Shown here one piece after another: positions 1 to 12,065 of a stretch of 64,000 bases of DNA; position 1 is the stretch's first letter, and every line of letters starts with the position of its first letter. The translations under genes and the position numbers were made by a program. Source of the stretch: Candidula unifasciata. Lineage: Eukaryota; Mollusca; Gastropoda; Stylommatophora; Geomitridae. Under the pieces are notes generated by a model that made no database searches, was not told the DNA's origin, and saw only the letters and a program-made list of their open reading frames with translations. The stretch is from positions 7,501 to 71,500 of the forward strand of contig CAJHNH020002544.1 in NCBI GenBank assembly GCA_905116865.2, given 5' to 3'.

Positions 1-1182
<1,182 letters not shown>

Positions 1183-1370
1183 ACATGTTCTCCACTTCAC
1201 AAACACACAGTTCCTTAACCCAGACGAGACTGACTCATAGATCTGAGGTTGGGACTGTCCGGAGGGGCGGTAGTAGTCAGCCCCAGATGCATTTGGAAGC
1301 ATTGCATTAAAATTAGCTGACAGAAAGGGCGAGAATAAGAGAAAAAGGGGAGGGGATTTCAATAAATCTG

Positions 1371-2333
1371 ATGGCTAACAAGTACATCGATACGAGTGTT
1401 CAGAAGGGTGGTATTCCGGGCCTTCCTGGGTGCCTTGAACACGCGACCATGATTTGGGAGGCTATTCAGAGAGCTAAGCATGAGAGAACCCAATTGCACG
1501 TAATATGGTTGGACTTAGCCAACGCCTTCGGGGCAGTCCCCCATAGGCTACTGTGGCGAGCCCTTCGCATGTTCCACGTACCAGCACAGATCAACGACAT
1601 GATCGAGCAATATTTCTCTAAGTTCGCTTTGCGCTTCTCTACCTCGACGTTTACCACGAGATGGACTGAGCTACAAATTGGGATAGCTATGGGGTGTACG
1701 ATCTCATCAATACTGTTTGTCATGGCCATGCAGATCATGTTGGACGGGGCGGCCGGCTACGGACAGGGCCTTCAAATAGGGGATCACCAGGCTAGGATGC
1801 GGGCCAAAGCTAGGGCCAGTCCTACCATCGTCCCCATACATTTCCTCAAGGCTGGGCAAATTCACAAAGGTAAAATCAACAAAAACGCATACGCTCCATC
1901 TATGCTAGACTCTGCGAGGGACTGGTTACTGGCGGTTGATCTGCCAGGCCATGAAAGGTACCCTGAGTTAATCCGGAAGACCGGCCTGCGACCTGACATA
2001 GTTTTCCACTCTGCGGAGAAACGGCAGCTCATCCTGATTGAGCTGACCGTCCCGTATGAGTCGCGTATGGACGAAAATCACGCTTATAAGCTCGAGAAAT
2101 ACGGTGATTTAGCAGCCGGTCTGAGGAGAGACGAGGCGCACTCAGTACGTGTTTTTGCCGTCAAAGTGGGAGCCAAAGGTCTCGTCTCCACTTCCCTCTA
2201 CAATGTGGTTAAAGAACTCGGATTGCGCGGTAATGAACGGAAACGGACACTGAAACGGCTGGGCGAGGTTGCTGAGAGGGCCTCGAGCTGGCTTTGGACG
2301 CAACGGAACAACGTAGGGGACGGGCCTCGGTGA
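1371..2333 (+). mobile_element. Internally deleted LINE ORF: RT fragment fused to restriction-like endonuclease
   Basis: A 320-codon open frame with the hallmarks of an early-branching non-LTR retrotransposon of the kind that uses a restriction-like endonuclease (R2/NeSL-like). The first ~125 residues match a reverse transcriptase: GGIPG.PGCLEH, then motif A (WLDLANAFGAVPH) and motif B (GCTISSILF). The catalytic motif C (xADD) and thumb are missing. The frame jumps at about residues 140-150 into the C-terminal endonuclease, with a PD-(D/E)XK-type signature (RPDIVF ... ILIELTVPYES) and the conserved run that follows it (KYGDLAAGL; VKVGAKGL). The 5' side is also truncated, since the finger region of the RT and the N-terminal zinc fingers are absent. 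Such a protein could not reverse transcribe; the endonuclease part looks complete. The family assignment follows the domain logic; the exact clade is not certain. Stop TGA at 2331-2333. Confidence 0.85.
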
Positions 2334-2830
2334 GCTGGTCTGGTTGTCTAGTGAAAAATGGTTTCCCGTCCCTTGAAAGTCCATCGTGTCCGAATTGTCT
2401 GCCAGTGTTCTTCTGCCACCTGCTAACAAAAGTCCAACATGTGTCCGGTATACCAATCGTAAGCTTGTCGCTCGGTCGTCCAGGTATGCAGACTGCTCTA
2501 ATTATGCTACCGCGACGACTTCTTATCTCACAGTACCTTCTGCAAATCACCAAGTCGTCTTGTCCCTATACGAAAAGAAAACACCATCCGGTAATTTCGT
2601 GCAGCAGGGAAACCAGCCCTGAGCTTCATGAACTCAGGTGGGCCCACTCTCTGAAAACGTCTAGGAGCTCGTGGGCCGAAACGTTTGTCGACGAGGGATA
2701 ACTTCTACTGATGACTGGTAGATCCCTGCTGTACATGCTTCCCTGTGAAGTTTATTCCTATAGAGCAGGCGTCATCGCTGGTTAGAGCGACCTAGATAAA
2801 ACCACCTGACACGCATGTAACAGAGAGTCG
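2334..2830 (+). other. Probable 3' UTR of the endonuclease LINE, with two hairpins
   Basis: Non-coding sequence directly after the LINE stop codon. Two stem-loops can be read: GGCCCAC (2641-2647) pairs with GTGGGCC (2671-2677) around a 23-nt loop, and AGGGAT (2694-2699) pairs with ATCCCT (2722-2727) with an inner CTAC/GTAG stem (2705-2708 / 2718-2721). Between them lies GCCGAAACGTTTGTC, and CTGATGA sits at the inner stem and loop of the second hairpin. R2-like elements use structured 3' UTRs for template recognition, so this may be the RT recognition structure. The 3' end of the element is not sharply defined. Confidence 0.5.
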
Positions 2831-3596
2831 CACGCGTGAAAGGTTAGCAAGCATGAATGGAAGGCCGATCACGGTGTGCCTGGACTGAAAAACGTTACTT
2901 CTACCCCCAAATTGTGGCTTGCATTTAATTTATTATAGTCATATGATTGCTCCTAAGTGACTTATGTGAATAAAAACTGGTTGTATATACATTTTTTTTT
3001 TCTTTGCTAAAATTATATTCTCGAAAATATTTTCATCTAGTAAAATCATGCTTTTGTTTTTATAATACACCCTCTATCTCTTCAATGCACACATTTGTCT
3101 GAACGCTTTAAACTTGGTGTAAACTAATACCATTTACGTTGATGTTATTGCCTACTGAAATATATTACTGCTACACTTTTTGTTTTGAAATATTATTCTC
3201 GTTTGGTAAGAATATAAACCATAATTACACAGGTTATTACCTTCAAAATAGTACTCTGTTATAATAAATCCGGTAAAAAGAGAATGAATGTTGTTGCTAC
3301 ATTATATTCTGTAAAACATTTTCTTGTGTTTTATTATTTCCCTCAAAAGGGTATTGTATTGCACATTCTGTATTTTGTTACAGTAATACATCCTTCATAA
3401 CAGTATCTTGTTCCTGGCCGTATCTCATCAGGTACACACTGGAGCAGTGTTTCTCAACATATTTAAAGCCACTGCAGATCAAAACAGGGGGGAATTTTTC
3501 GCCGCCCACTTGACATCTAACCAAACACATACACGAAAACACACGTAGATGGCATTTGATTTGTGAATTATTATGTCACATATTTTAAATTTGGGT
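2831..3596. other. AT-rich stretch, no gene seen
   Basis: Mostly AT-rich with many stops in all frames. Around 3448-3475 the string CAGTGTTTCTCAACA resembles the end of a hAT-type MITE, but no matching right end was found before the SINE at 3597. Confidence 0.6.
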
Positions 3597-3888
3597 CGTC
3601 CACGGCTTAGGCGTTGCGAGTCCGACTCGTAATTCCAACGTACCACGACCGAAACCCACTGATGGCTGCGTGGATTTTTATCATGGTATAAAGCGCCGTA
3701 GGTCGACCCAGCCCAAAATGGGTACCAGGACGGGCTATCCTGGGGAAGAAAGACGGCCGGCGTAATGCTGACCACATTACCCACCCAGTGCCGATTGGTC
3801 TGTAAAAATATAAGACGCTCTTTCCATATGCCCGATGCGCCTAAGGCGTCAAAAGGGGTCTTTACTTTACTTTACTTAATTTAAATTT
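3597..3888 (+). mobile_element. SINE family A, head type II
   Basis: tRNA-derived SINE. The head has a near-canonical RNA polymerase III A box (CGGCTTAGGCG at 3603-3613; the copy near 12300 has the perfect TGGCTTAGGCG). The body carries the family-A landmarks in order: GTCGACCCAGCC, GGGTACCAGG, AAAGACGGCCGGCGTAATGC, TGACCACATTACCCACC, GATTGGTCTGTA, then a GCCTAAGGCGT palindrome and a TTTACTTTACTT tail. About 290 bp. Confidence 0.85.
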
Positions 3889-4087
3889 TGACCTAATGCG
3901 ACTGCTTATAGGTTAGAAATTGTACATGGCTGGGCGTTTTTTCTGATACACGAAGCACTGCAGTAAGATATGTTCTACTTATTTGTTTTGTTATTATTAC
4001 TAAGATGGCTGAGAAAATCTTTACACAAAAATATGAAGTCGAATAAATAAAAAATCCGAACAAAATCTTCTAACTTAACACAGAGAT

Positions 4088-4325
4088 TATGTGGTTTAGG
4101 TGTTGCGAAAGAGCTTCGTAATGCCAGGGTGATGGTTTTGATCCAAGCTGAGGGCCTTGCGCCTTAAGTTGGTTTCGACAGTGGTATCGAGAAGCGGACC
4201 ATCCAAGAGACGGTGGCAAACTACTGGATGAAGATTTGCCTAGAAATACCACAATAGCCAAAACATGCTGAGGTTGATTCTGCAATGTCCTGTAAAGGAT
4301 ACGCTACTAACTAACTAACTAACTA
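4088..4325 (+). mobile_element. SINE family B copy 1
   Basis: tRNA-derived SINE with an A box matching the consensus (TGGTTTAGGTG, 4092-4102), a degenerate B box (TTTTGATCC), the family-B body (GGTTTCGACAGTGGTATCGA; GGCAAACTACTGGA; TTGCCTAGAAA) and a tail of CTAACTAACTAACT repeats. Confidence 0.85.
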
Positions 4326-4899
4326 TCTATCTAAACACCTGGTATGAATATTATTTTTCCAGTGATATTAAAAAGTCGTTTATTGATTGGCAACAAGTGG
4401 TTCATAAGAAGACAATTGAGCCAGCTTCTCTTTTTCATGATGATCAAGTGTGCATGATCTTTCATCTCCCAATAATGGATTATTAATCCAAAAGTTGCAT
4501 TTACATCTATCCTTATTTTCAGGGACATAAGTTTCCATCTTTCATATCTTTTTTATGTTGCTAAAGAGGGTTTTCGGGATTTAAACAACCAGCGGGCCAC
4601 AGCGCGTGGGTTGTAGAACACCGAACTAGACAACTGAAGTGAAGTGGAACAAATGATCATTGGGCTGAATTACGGTCACACATAGACAATAACACTCAAC
4701 TGTTATTTCAACGCCTGGGTTACACAGGTAGCATTAAACAACTCCTTTTCTTGTGTAGTTACCTAGTTATGTACGCCAACATTAGCTGACAACAGTGTCT
4801 GAAAATAAAGGTATCTAATGTTAGTTGTATAAACAATACCAAACAGAATATCTATTGATCTGGTTACTAAAGATCAGTCACTGACAAGCCATTAACGTT
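4326..4899. other. No gene seen
   Basis: AT-rich sequence without convincing exons or recognisable repeat family. Short open frames lack domain features and splice context. Confidence 0.6.
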
Positions 4900-5388
4900 G
4901 GCCACTGTTTTTTGTTCCGTCTAGGCATTTCATTTGTCTTCACACTGTGATATGTTCAGCCTCTCAGTTACCTAGCTCGTTTTTCTCCCCATGTAGCCAG
5001 CTCGGCACCTGCAGGGAAACTGATAAACACAGCGCTAAAGCAGTCTTTCAAGCGGGAGTGGAGAAGGCAGAATGGAGATCACAGACCAGAGAGAGACAGC
5101 ATAAACAAACTCAACAGGAAAAAACAAACATCAATTTTTAGACTTTGGACTGGACATTGTGGTCTTCGAGCACACCTGTACAGGATAGGCATAAAAGAAT
5201 CTGCTGCCTGTGATTGTGGAGCAGAAAGACAAACCCCAGAGCACATACTACAGCACTGCCCTTACCTCTCCCAGCAAAGACTGTGGATCTGGCCCAAGGG
5301 AGCCACATTGCAAGAGAAACTATGGGAGACCGGTGGCGACCTTAAACGCACAATCCTATTTGTGACCCAGACGGGACTCAGTGTTTAG
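4900..5388 (+). mobile_element. LINE 3' end with C-terminal Cys-motif region
   Basis: From 5140 to the stop TAG at 5386-5388 an 83-codon frame reads like the C terminus of a CR1/Jockey-type LINE polyprotein: LWTGHCGLRAHLYRIGI, then CDCGAERQTPEHILQHCP (the C-C-H-C knuckle typical of these ORF2 ends), then WPKGATLQEKLW and a final LFVTQTGLSV. Upstream, 4900-5030 resembles segments near 5650-5790 and 6800-6930. The RNase H and RT parts are missing, so this is a dead 5'-truncated fragment. Confidence 0.75.
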
Positions 5389-5589
5389 AATGACTGATGT
5401 CGAACGCAGAAGAAGAGGAAGAAGAAGATTTTGATATATTTAGACATTTTTTTTTTACGTATACCATCTGTATTTAGTATTTCATTATTACTGCTTTTGT
5501 TTTTAAGATATCGGGAACGCTTGACAAATATAGTGACATATTGTCTGGAAGTTATCATCAAGCTCTAAATAACATAATTTCAATTTAAA

Positions 5590-5790
5590 GTTAAACTATG
5601 GTTTCTGCTTTAGAGATAAATTTTGGGCTGAGTTTTGGATGCTGTTTATTATAATCATGTTTTACTTTCATTACACATTTTTCCTGCAGTCGTTGGTACT
5701 TACTTTGATTGTTCAGCTGTTACTACCGTGTTCGCTTTTCTTTTCCCCCGTGCAGCCGGATTGGTTGTTGCAGGGAAATTGATAGTGATC
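5590..5790 (+). repeat. Locally repeated segment (unit also at 4900, 6800 and 7210)
   Basis: Contains TTATTATAATCATGTTT, CTTACTTTGATTGTTCAGC and a pyrimidine run followed by GCAGCC...GCAGGGAAA. Diverged versions are at 4900-5030, 6800-6930 and 7210-7345. The neighbourhood looks like several segmental copies separated by LINE fragments. Confidence 0.55.
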
Positions 5791-5805
5791 ACAAACAAAA
5801 AAACA

Positions 5806-6716
5806 AGGATGTGTCTTGTCACCGATGCTTTTCGGAATAGCACTCGATTGGGTCATGCGCAAATGCACACAGGACACACATCTAGGCATCAAATGGGTCG
5901 ACAAAGTTCTTGAAGATCTTGACTTTGCTGACGACCTAGCACTCCTGAGCACAACACATCTAGAAGCTCAGGAAAAAATGGACCGCCTCCAGAATATTTC
6001 AAGCCAAATCGGCCTTCAGGTCAACGCAGCCAAAACGAAAATCATCGATCTTACCAACGAGTCGAAAGACATCAAACTAAAGGATATTGTTCTTGAAAAA
6101 ATCACCAACTTCACATACTTAGGAAGCAAGATAACCTCTACGGGAGATACAACATCAGAAATAACGACTCGAATCCGCGTTAGCATCAAGTGCCTTTAAC
6201 AAACTGTCAAACATTTGGAAGTCAAGATCACTCAGCAACAACACGAAACTTAAGGTCTTCAATTCCTGTGTGATCCCAGTGCTAACTTATGGTTGTGAGA
6301 GTTGGAAATCATCAGTATCAATCGATAAGAAACTAGTCGCTTTCGAGAATAGATGCCTCCGAAAGCTATTGAACGTTCACTGGTCGGACTTTAGGTCCAA
6401 TACATCTATAAGACAGGAAACAAAACAAAAATATGTGTCTGATTTTATTAGAAAGCGTCGCTAGAATTACATCGGTCACGTACTCAGAATGGACATTCAG
6501 AGACTTCCCCACCAAGCCTTCATATGGTCACCAGAGGGTAAAAGAAAACAGGGAAGACCAAAAGAAACTCTCCGTAGAACCATCACAAGGGAGAGCTCAA
6601 CCATAGGTCTCAGTCGCACTCAAGACCTACATCAAGTGGCAAAGAACCGACAGACGTGGAAAGCTATGACCTCTGCCCTATGCGCCATCTTTGGCACAAG
6701 AGGAATAACTAACTAA
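5806..6716 (+). mobile_element. LINE reverse transcriptase remnant (FADD box to C terminus)
   Basis: A broken LINE ORF2 in at least three frame segments. 5816-6199: SPMLFGIALDWVMRKC, then FADDLALLS (the catalytic motif C with Asp pair), then the thumb (GLQVNAAKTKI; FTYLGSKITSTG). 6270-6464: VIPVLTYGCESWK and FENRCLRKLLNVHW. After a stop, 6489-6716: the C-terminal arginine-rich and Trp-rich end (GKRKQGRPKETLRRT; WKAMTSALCAIFGT). Frameshifts near 6190 and stops near 6464 kill it. The tail is a short TAACTAACTAAC repeat. Domain order is that of RTE/L2-like LINEs; exact clade not determined. Confidence 0.85.
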
Positions 6717-6799
6717 CTAACAAACAAAAAATAGTCTATTTCCTCCAGCAAAAGATAACATGTTCGCCGTAAAACGTCGGAGAAGTTGTAAAAGTACAA

Positions 6800-7099
6800 T
6801 CTTTATATATTACATTTTCCTAGCAGTCGTTTCTGGTTACTTTGACTGTTCATCTGCTTCTCAATTATTTTTTTTTTTCCTCGTCTCTTTCTCCTCATGT
6901 AGCCAGGTGGCTATTGCAGTGAAACAGGGCAGAGCAATAATATACACACACATACACACACGTGCACACGCACACCCACACACGCCTGCGCGTACATACA
7001 CCCCACACACCACACCCGTAAACACACATGCATGCACGCACACACACACACACACATACACGCGCATGTACACACACACACACATGCACACACACACTG
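6800..7099. repeat. Repeat copy followed by CA-rich microsatellite
   Basis: 6800-6930 is a diverged copy of the segment at 5590-5790. It is followed by about 160 bp of irregular CA/CACG/CATG dinucleotide-rich sequence (6940-7099), which opens false frames on both strands. Confidence 0.75.
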
Positions 7100-7940
7100 C
7101 AAAAGTGGTAAATACAAGCAGTAATTAGCTGTGTTTCCTTTTTAAACTGTCAGACTTTCACAAACTGTGTCGAGGGGAAAGTGAGGGGGGGGGGGGTGCG
7201 ATCGTCAAGATAAAGTTAGAAGATGGCTTATAGTTTTGGGATTGCTGTCTCCATGTGAATTTGGTGTTGAGTTATTATAATCATGTTTCTAGTTACATTA
7301 GCATCTATTATTTTTGTTAATTACTTTGACTGCCCAAAGATTCGTAACTTCCATCTCAGAACCCACATCAAGGGGCAGCCAAAATCTTTCTGAGACCAAT
7401 GTTGCTAATATAGTGGAAAGTCGGATTATAATAAATAACTATTGCGGAAACGTTAATATAAGCTGAGCTGGTCTGAAAAACGATATCCCACCAGGTGGGA
7501 CTTTGCCACAAACTAGACGTCCTTATCTTCAGCAGCCTGGAAAGAAGTTCAAATCATGTGCTACGAATACCAGTCAGATTATATGACATTCTTGCCGTTC
7601 CTCTGATTTTTGAGTGCAGTCAGATCGCCAGTTCAGTCCCCTCTCGATATAGTGTCTCCGCACCGTAATCATCTAATTCTTCCTTCCACAGTATTGACTT
7701 AAACCCAAAGGACATTGACCCCCATCTCGCTTGTCATGCAATAATTAATCATGCAACAATGCGCATTTTAGCTAACTCAAGGAAAGAACGTTACAACGGG
7801 TATGGAGCTAGTGGAAGACCTCGGAAAATATGGATTGTTGGCATTAAGAACAGCCTTACAGAAATGAACATCAGTCTCAATTATGCTTTTTGACAGAGCT
7901 CATTAGCGAACGTTACATTTCCCCTCGACACTTCGATGAG
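7100..7940. other. Repeat-derived sequence, no gene seen
   Basis: Includes a G tract (about 7185-7196), another diverged copy of the local repeat (7210-7345) and sequence without recognisable coding potential. Confidence 0.5.
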
Positions 7941-8180
7941 GTACAAGGTGGAAGAAAAGAAGAAGAAAGGAAAGTAACAAACGTGTTCATCGGTAATATG
8001 ATGAGAAACAAAAATAAACGGGGGCGTGGTTGGTTGAAGAACTTTGGGACAACTTGCAAAGATCAGCGGCGATAGAGACAGACTGAGAGAAATGATGTTG
8101 AATGGGCTAATGCATCGGTGTAAAGTTATAGCTTCAACGATGTTGATGAAAAATGCCAAGTACTAAGATCTGTGTGAGAG
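7940..8180 (+). mobile_element. Degenerate LINE 3' remnant
   Basis: Reads NMMRNKNKRGRGWLKNF around 7998-8048, followed by broken RQTERNDVEWANA. This is the basic, Trp-containing C-terminal signature of RTE/L2-like LINE polyproteins, with several stops. Small and old. Confidence 0.5.
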
Positions 8181-8305
8181 ATAAATGTCTATCCAGTCTC
8201 ACAAGGGACACGATGATGATGTATGTTAATAACAAAACACAGACATATAAACATTGATAACCAAGACAATACTCTTCAATCATTCTCTTTGTTGTCTATT
8301 TTCAG

Positions 8306-8326
8306 AAAAGCCATCTCACAAGCCAG
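8306..8326 (+). CDS. IgSF gene, 21-nt linker microexon (first one visible)
   Basis: Flanked by a pyrimidine-rich acceptor (GTTGTCTATTTTCAG) and a strong donor (CAG|GTATGT). In phase 1 at both ends it encodes KPSHKP. This joins the next exon to read KPSHKPVISIEGKEF, a natural lead-in to an Ig domain, where a Pro-Val/Ile strand usually precedes the first beta strand. The symmetrical 1-1 phase means it could be skipped or included without changing frame. The evidence is splice sites plus phase plus plausible peptide. At 21 nt chance is not excluded, and the distance to the next exon is 8.5 kb. Confidence 0.55.
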
Positions 8327-9355
8327 GTATGTATTCAGTTAATTTTACCGTCACTTTCATATTCTTATTACTTGAGAGCCGAGATTGTCATTTTCTGAGA
8401 GTTGATTTTGAGCAGTGGCCAACACATTCGTCTAATTATCATGGCTTAGATTCCCTCTATTGTGACAGGGCCACAATTGTTTCGCTCTGAGTAGGGCTAT
8501 GTGTTTGACACAGGCTCATAGAATGGGTACCAGATACTTCTCTGTCAAGAGTAGACAACTCAAAAGACATAATAGAGTGAGATAAAGATCATTCCTTCAT
8601 CAGAACAGTAAAGACAATGACAGTTCCATTAACACCTTCAAGGCGTTAGTTTTGGGGAGAACACTGTGACGATTGCAAAGATTAGCAGTAGGAGAGACGG
8701 AGACAAATCATGATTGATGTTCTACCGAGGGGGTAGTGAGAAAAAGCATCACTAAAATTGGTTCAGAATACCATAATCTGTATGGAGACATGAACGCATA
8801 AGTCTTTGCAAGAAGCGTGATAATCATTTGTAAACAGGTAATAGATAGGCAGCTATGTAGACGGACGGACAGGCACATAGAAAAGAGCGAATAACGAATA
8901 AAAAATGTGCTGCCCTATCATATCAAATGAGGAAACTCCATATCTTTGTAGCTGTGATTCTCTACACAATGAAATATGTTGTCTGGGAAGTTTCCTGGTT
9001 TTGGAACTTCTACGTACCAAAATTTCTGTCTGGGCAATTTCCTGGTTTGCATATGTAAATTAAGAATGCAGGAGAAACCCCTAGGCCATCAGAGTAACGC
9101 CATCAATATTTGCTTGTTTTACATCGACAGGGACAAACGCATGAGCGCAAGATGAATTCAACGCATTATGGAATGGACTCTAATGAAACTTAGGGAATAG
9201 GGTAGGGAGGGGGGGGGGGGGTAACCTTGACTTTGGACATTTACATTTATTATATCTGTTAGTGTGTTCCTTCAACATTACCCATTCGTCAGTCAGCCCG
9301 TCTGTCTGTTTATCTATTTTATGTCTGTATTCTTTTTTATCTGTTGAATGTTGAA
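8327..9355. other. Intron sequence, old LINE-like debris
   Basis: No exon seen. Around 8600-8760 there is sequence like the basic 3' end of a LINE, too decayed to assign. A G tract lies at about 9210-9222. Confidence 0.5.
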
Positions 9356-10520
9356 TTAGGAATCGAAATCACAGCACTCGGGACACTCAAATAAGTGCTC
9401 AGTCCCCATCTTCGGCAGCATGCTAAGTCTCATCCTTCCCCTGAGTGTTGAGCGTCGGCCAAATCCCCTGGTAACTCCTCGCAGCACCATTCTCCTTAGA
9501 TTGTGATGAACTATCTGCGTTTCCGCACTGTTCACTCGCTCCCAAAGTGCCCTCACAATATCTAACTTGTCATACATCAATTCAACACCAAGTGGTGCAG
9601 AGCCAGCCAATTTATCTGCCTGCTCATTTCCCAACACACCGGCATATCCTGGAAAAAATATCAAAAATGCTAACTACCCGGGACCGCATATGTGATGCTT
9701 GCCACTCTGCACGAAGCACACCTGTTTCTACCTTTCTCAACATGCTCTGTGAGTCAGTTACAATCACGGCATGTGTGTACAACTGATTATCAAGCCAACG
9801 GAAGGCAGAAGAGAATGCCTTTAACTATTTTCTCAAACTAGACGTTGTGATATCATACGCAAGGCTTTGTTGCACTAGGCGACGTCGATTCGCTTTTGCC
9901 ATTCAACCCCGTGCACTTCGTCTGCCCCTCAACACTTGGGCGGGAATTGTCATGAATCATTTGTTGAACGTCTGATTCTGCAGCACCAGCTGGCCAGTCT
10001 CTGCACTCACGACCGACTTGGTTAGAGCTATACTCAAGTCTGAAACTTGTTTGGACACCTTGACCCACTCCTCTCCTCGCTCAAAATTATCAAGCCTGGA
10101 CACATGTCTGATTGTGTCTTCAGCTTGCGCCATCCAAGACCTTCCTCTTGTCAGTCTGTGACCCTTATCTCTAACCAGTGCTTCATGCAGAAGGTGATTC
10201 GTGTCTGCAAATACTCTGAGATATGCGTTGCCTGCAGAACTTTGAACCTGTCTTGAATAGTAAGCAGTGCATGTAAATATCGCATACATACTACCGAGAA
10301 CTATCTCTTGTACATCCCAGAATTACCCGCATAGCTTCATTCTGTATGCGTTGGGGTTTTATCAGCCGATTCTTTGATATGGTAAGCATTCTAAGTCTCT
10401 AATCTATCCCAGATGCTGGAAAGTTGTGAACAGCATTCTTTGGTCCATGTCCATTGTTGCAATAATCTTGAGAGCATTGAGTCCTTTTTGGCATTTTACC
10501 TCAACTGTGAGTTTCCTGGT
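9356..10520 (-). mobile_element. LINE family LX copy 1 (RNase H to 3' end)
   Basis: Read on the minus strand this is the C-terminal half of a Jockey/CR1-like LINE polyprotein with RNase H. From high to low coordinates: a region resembling the end of the RT (about 10515-10300), the linker (AYLRVFADTNHLLHEAL; RGRSWMAQAEDTIRHV at 9957-10289), a damaged RNase H whose first catalytic motif (YTDGS) is deleted near 9880-9950, then TDSQSML and FFPGYAGVLGNEQADKLAGSAPLG, ending in LPKMGTEHLFECPECCDFDS at 9356. Frameshifts and deletions make it inactive. The paralogue at 34830-36455 is better preserved. Confidence 0.85.
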
Positions 10521-11164
10521 AGCATAGCTGGATTAACAATTGATTAAGAGCTAAGCTATGTAAAGCCGATACTTTTTTTCCGTTTTATAGTCCACAAGCC
10601 AATCTCAGAAAACTTTAGACTGTACACTTTTTTTTTTATACATGCTCGTATATGGATAATAGAAATATGTTGTATTTAAATTTTTGTTAAAAGAAAAAAT
10701 AAAGAATATATTTGTAAAAGAAAAGAAATTATATTGTTACAACATTTAATGTATTTCTTTCAACTGTAAATGTCGATTTTGCAAAAGCAGCAACGCTTCC
10801 ACTGTGTTTTAATTCAATATTCGTCGCTCCGTCGATTCATCTGACAAGAAAAAACAAGACGATGGGCCCGTTCCAAGTGATAAAATTAATGCGTGGCTGT
10901 CTATTTTTGAGAAAAATTCAGGTTTTCATTTAGAAATAGTACCCACACATCGCTATAGCTAATCAGCGTGTTAGTTCATTTGATAACGATGTGTATAGAC
11001 ACTTTCAGATAATAAAAAAAAAATTACATCTTTTTTTTTATCGATGCTAGTGAGTCGCCTGGAAATGCTGATAGATTATCAGGACATGAATCACCAAAGG
11101 GTACATTACCTGATATTAAAATGGAAGGTGATTTCATTTCCAACCAATAGCTAATTTTTTTTTT
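10521..11164. other. AT-rich intron sequence, no feature seen
   Basis: Mostly A/T runs with no conserved domain, splice-flanked open frame or recognisable repeat. Confidence 0.6.
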
Positions 11165-11306
11165 TCAACTCTTCGAGTCCCAAGGAACGCATCATATGTT
11201 CATAAGTTCCTAGAGGCCTAATAAACACAAGATGCGCCGATTTTACATCTCTCTTGACCACCCCTTGGGCCTCTGATGCTAAACCCCCTGGATCTCAAAG
11301 AGTTAA
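11165..11306 (+). mobile_element. piggyBac-like MITE, copy 1
   Basis: 142 bp with inverted ends: TCAACTCTTCGAGTCCC at the left and GATCTCAAAGAGTTAA at the right. Copies at 31810 and 33531 have cleaner ends. The TTAA at the termini is the target site of piggyBac transposases. No coding capacity. Confidence 0.8.
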
Positions 11307-11944
11307 TCCAAAAGGTATATTTCTTTTTAAAATTGTATTTATATATTCAAGCAGGACAACAATATAATTGCGTCACTAGAACAAGTAAATCTCTATAATA
11401 ATGGTGAAGCAATAATAAGTACAGTGGTTAATATGTAATTAAAGTGTATTTTCGATTAATTCAGAAATCGATTTTCGAGTGAAATTTTTGTTTTGGGTTT
11501 TTGATTTTTGTTAAAGAAAAAATAGGCAAAATTCGGCGATGGGAATGGATTAACCCATTTTTAGTTAATTCCTATGATAAAAACTCGCTTGATATTTTTC
11601 CCTCCCTCTGGAACAGATTCATGATGAATATTAAAGCTGCGCTATAATTTTCTTTTGACTCTTTTGTATTGTTATAACCTTAAGAATTAACTTGTGCAGA
11701 TCATTTAGAATATTCAAGAGGTGCTTTAGTCTAGTGGAGACTTTAGACAGACTTACCCTCTAGTGGCTCACTAACCAATACTTAATGCAAATTCTTTTGT
11801 TTTTATTATGGCTTGAACCGACCTCGTAAAAAGGGTGTGGAGCTATTATCGAACAGAAAATAGTGACAACATCAAACACCGTTTGGCCAAGACTGACATC
11901 ATATATCGAGTACCGTACCATCAGGACAAAAAGTACCTTTTTCG
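11307..11944. other. AT-rich intron sequence, no feature seen
   Basis: No gene, RNA or repeat family recognised. Confidence 0.6.
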
Positions 11945-12060
11945 CCTAGTCTTCTGCTTCTTCTTCTCTTCTCGACTCCTGGAAGCTTCGTGGCGTCGGG
12001 GCAGGAATAGATCTCTGGAACGAGCTCTTCTGTTCGCTTCGTTTAAAGTACTTTTCAGTT
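11945..12060 (+). repeat. Dispersed repeat K, copy 1
   Basis: Shares TCTTCTCnnnACTCCTGGA, GCGTCGGGGCAGGAA, GATCTCTGGAACG and CTTCTGTTCGCTTCGT with 30455-30540. Family unknown; no coding content. Confidence 0.6.
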
Positions 12061-12065
12061 AAAGT

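Noticed and set aside
2660..2720. Functional hammerhead ribozyme
   Set aside because: Boxes GAAAC, GTC and CTGATGA occur, but stem III would be a loopless palindrome (AAACGTTT) and box order needs an open stem II; kept only as a structural curiosity in the findings.
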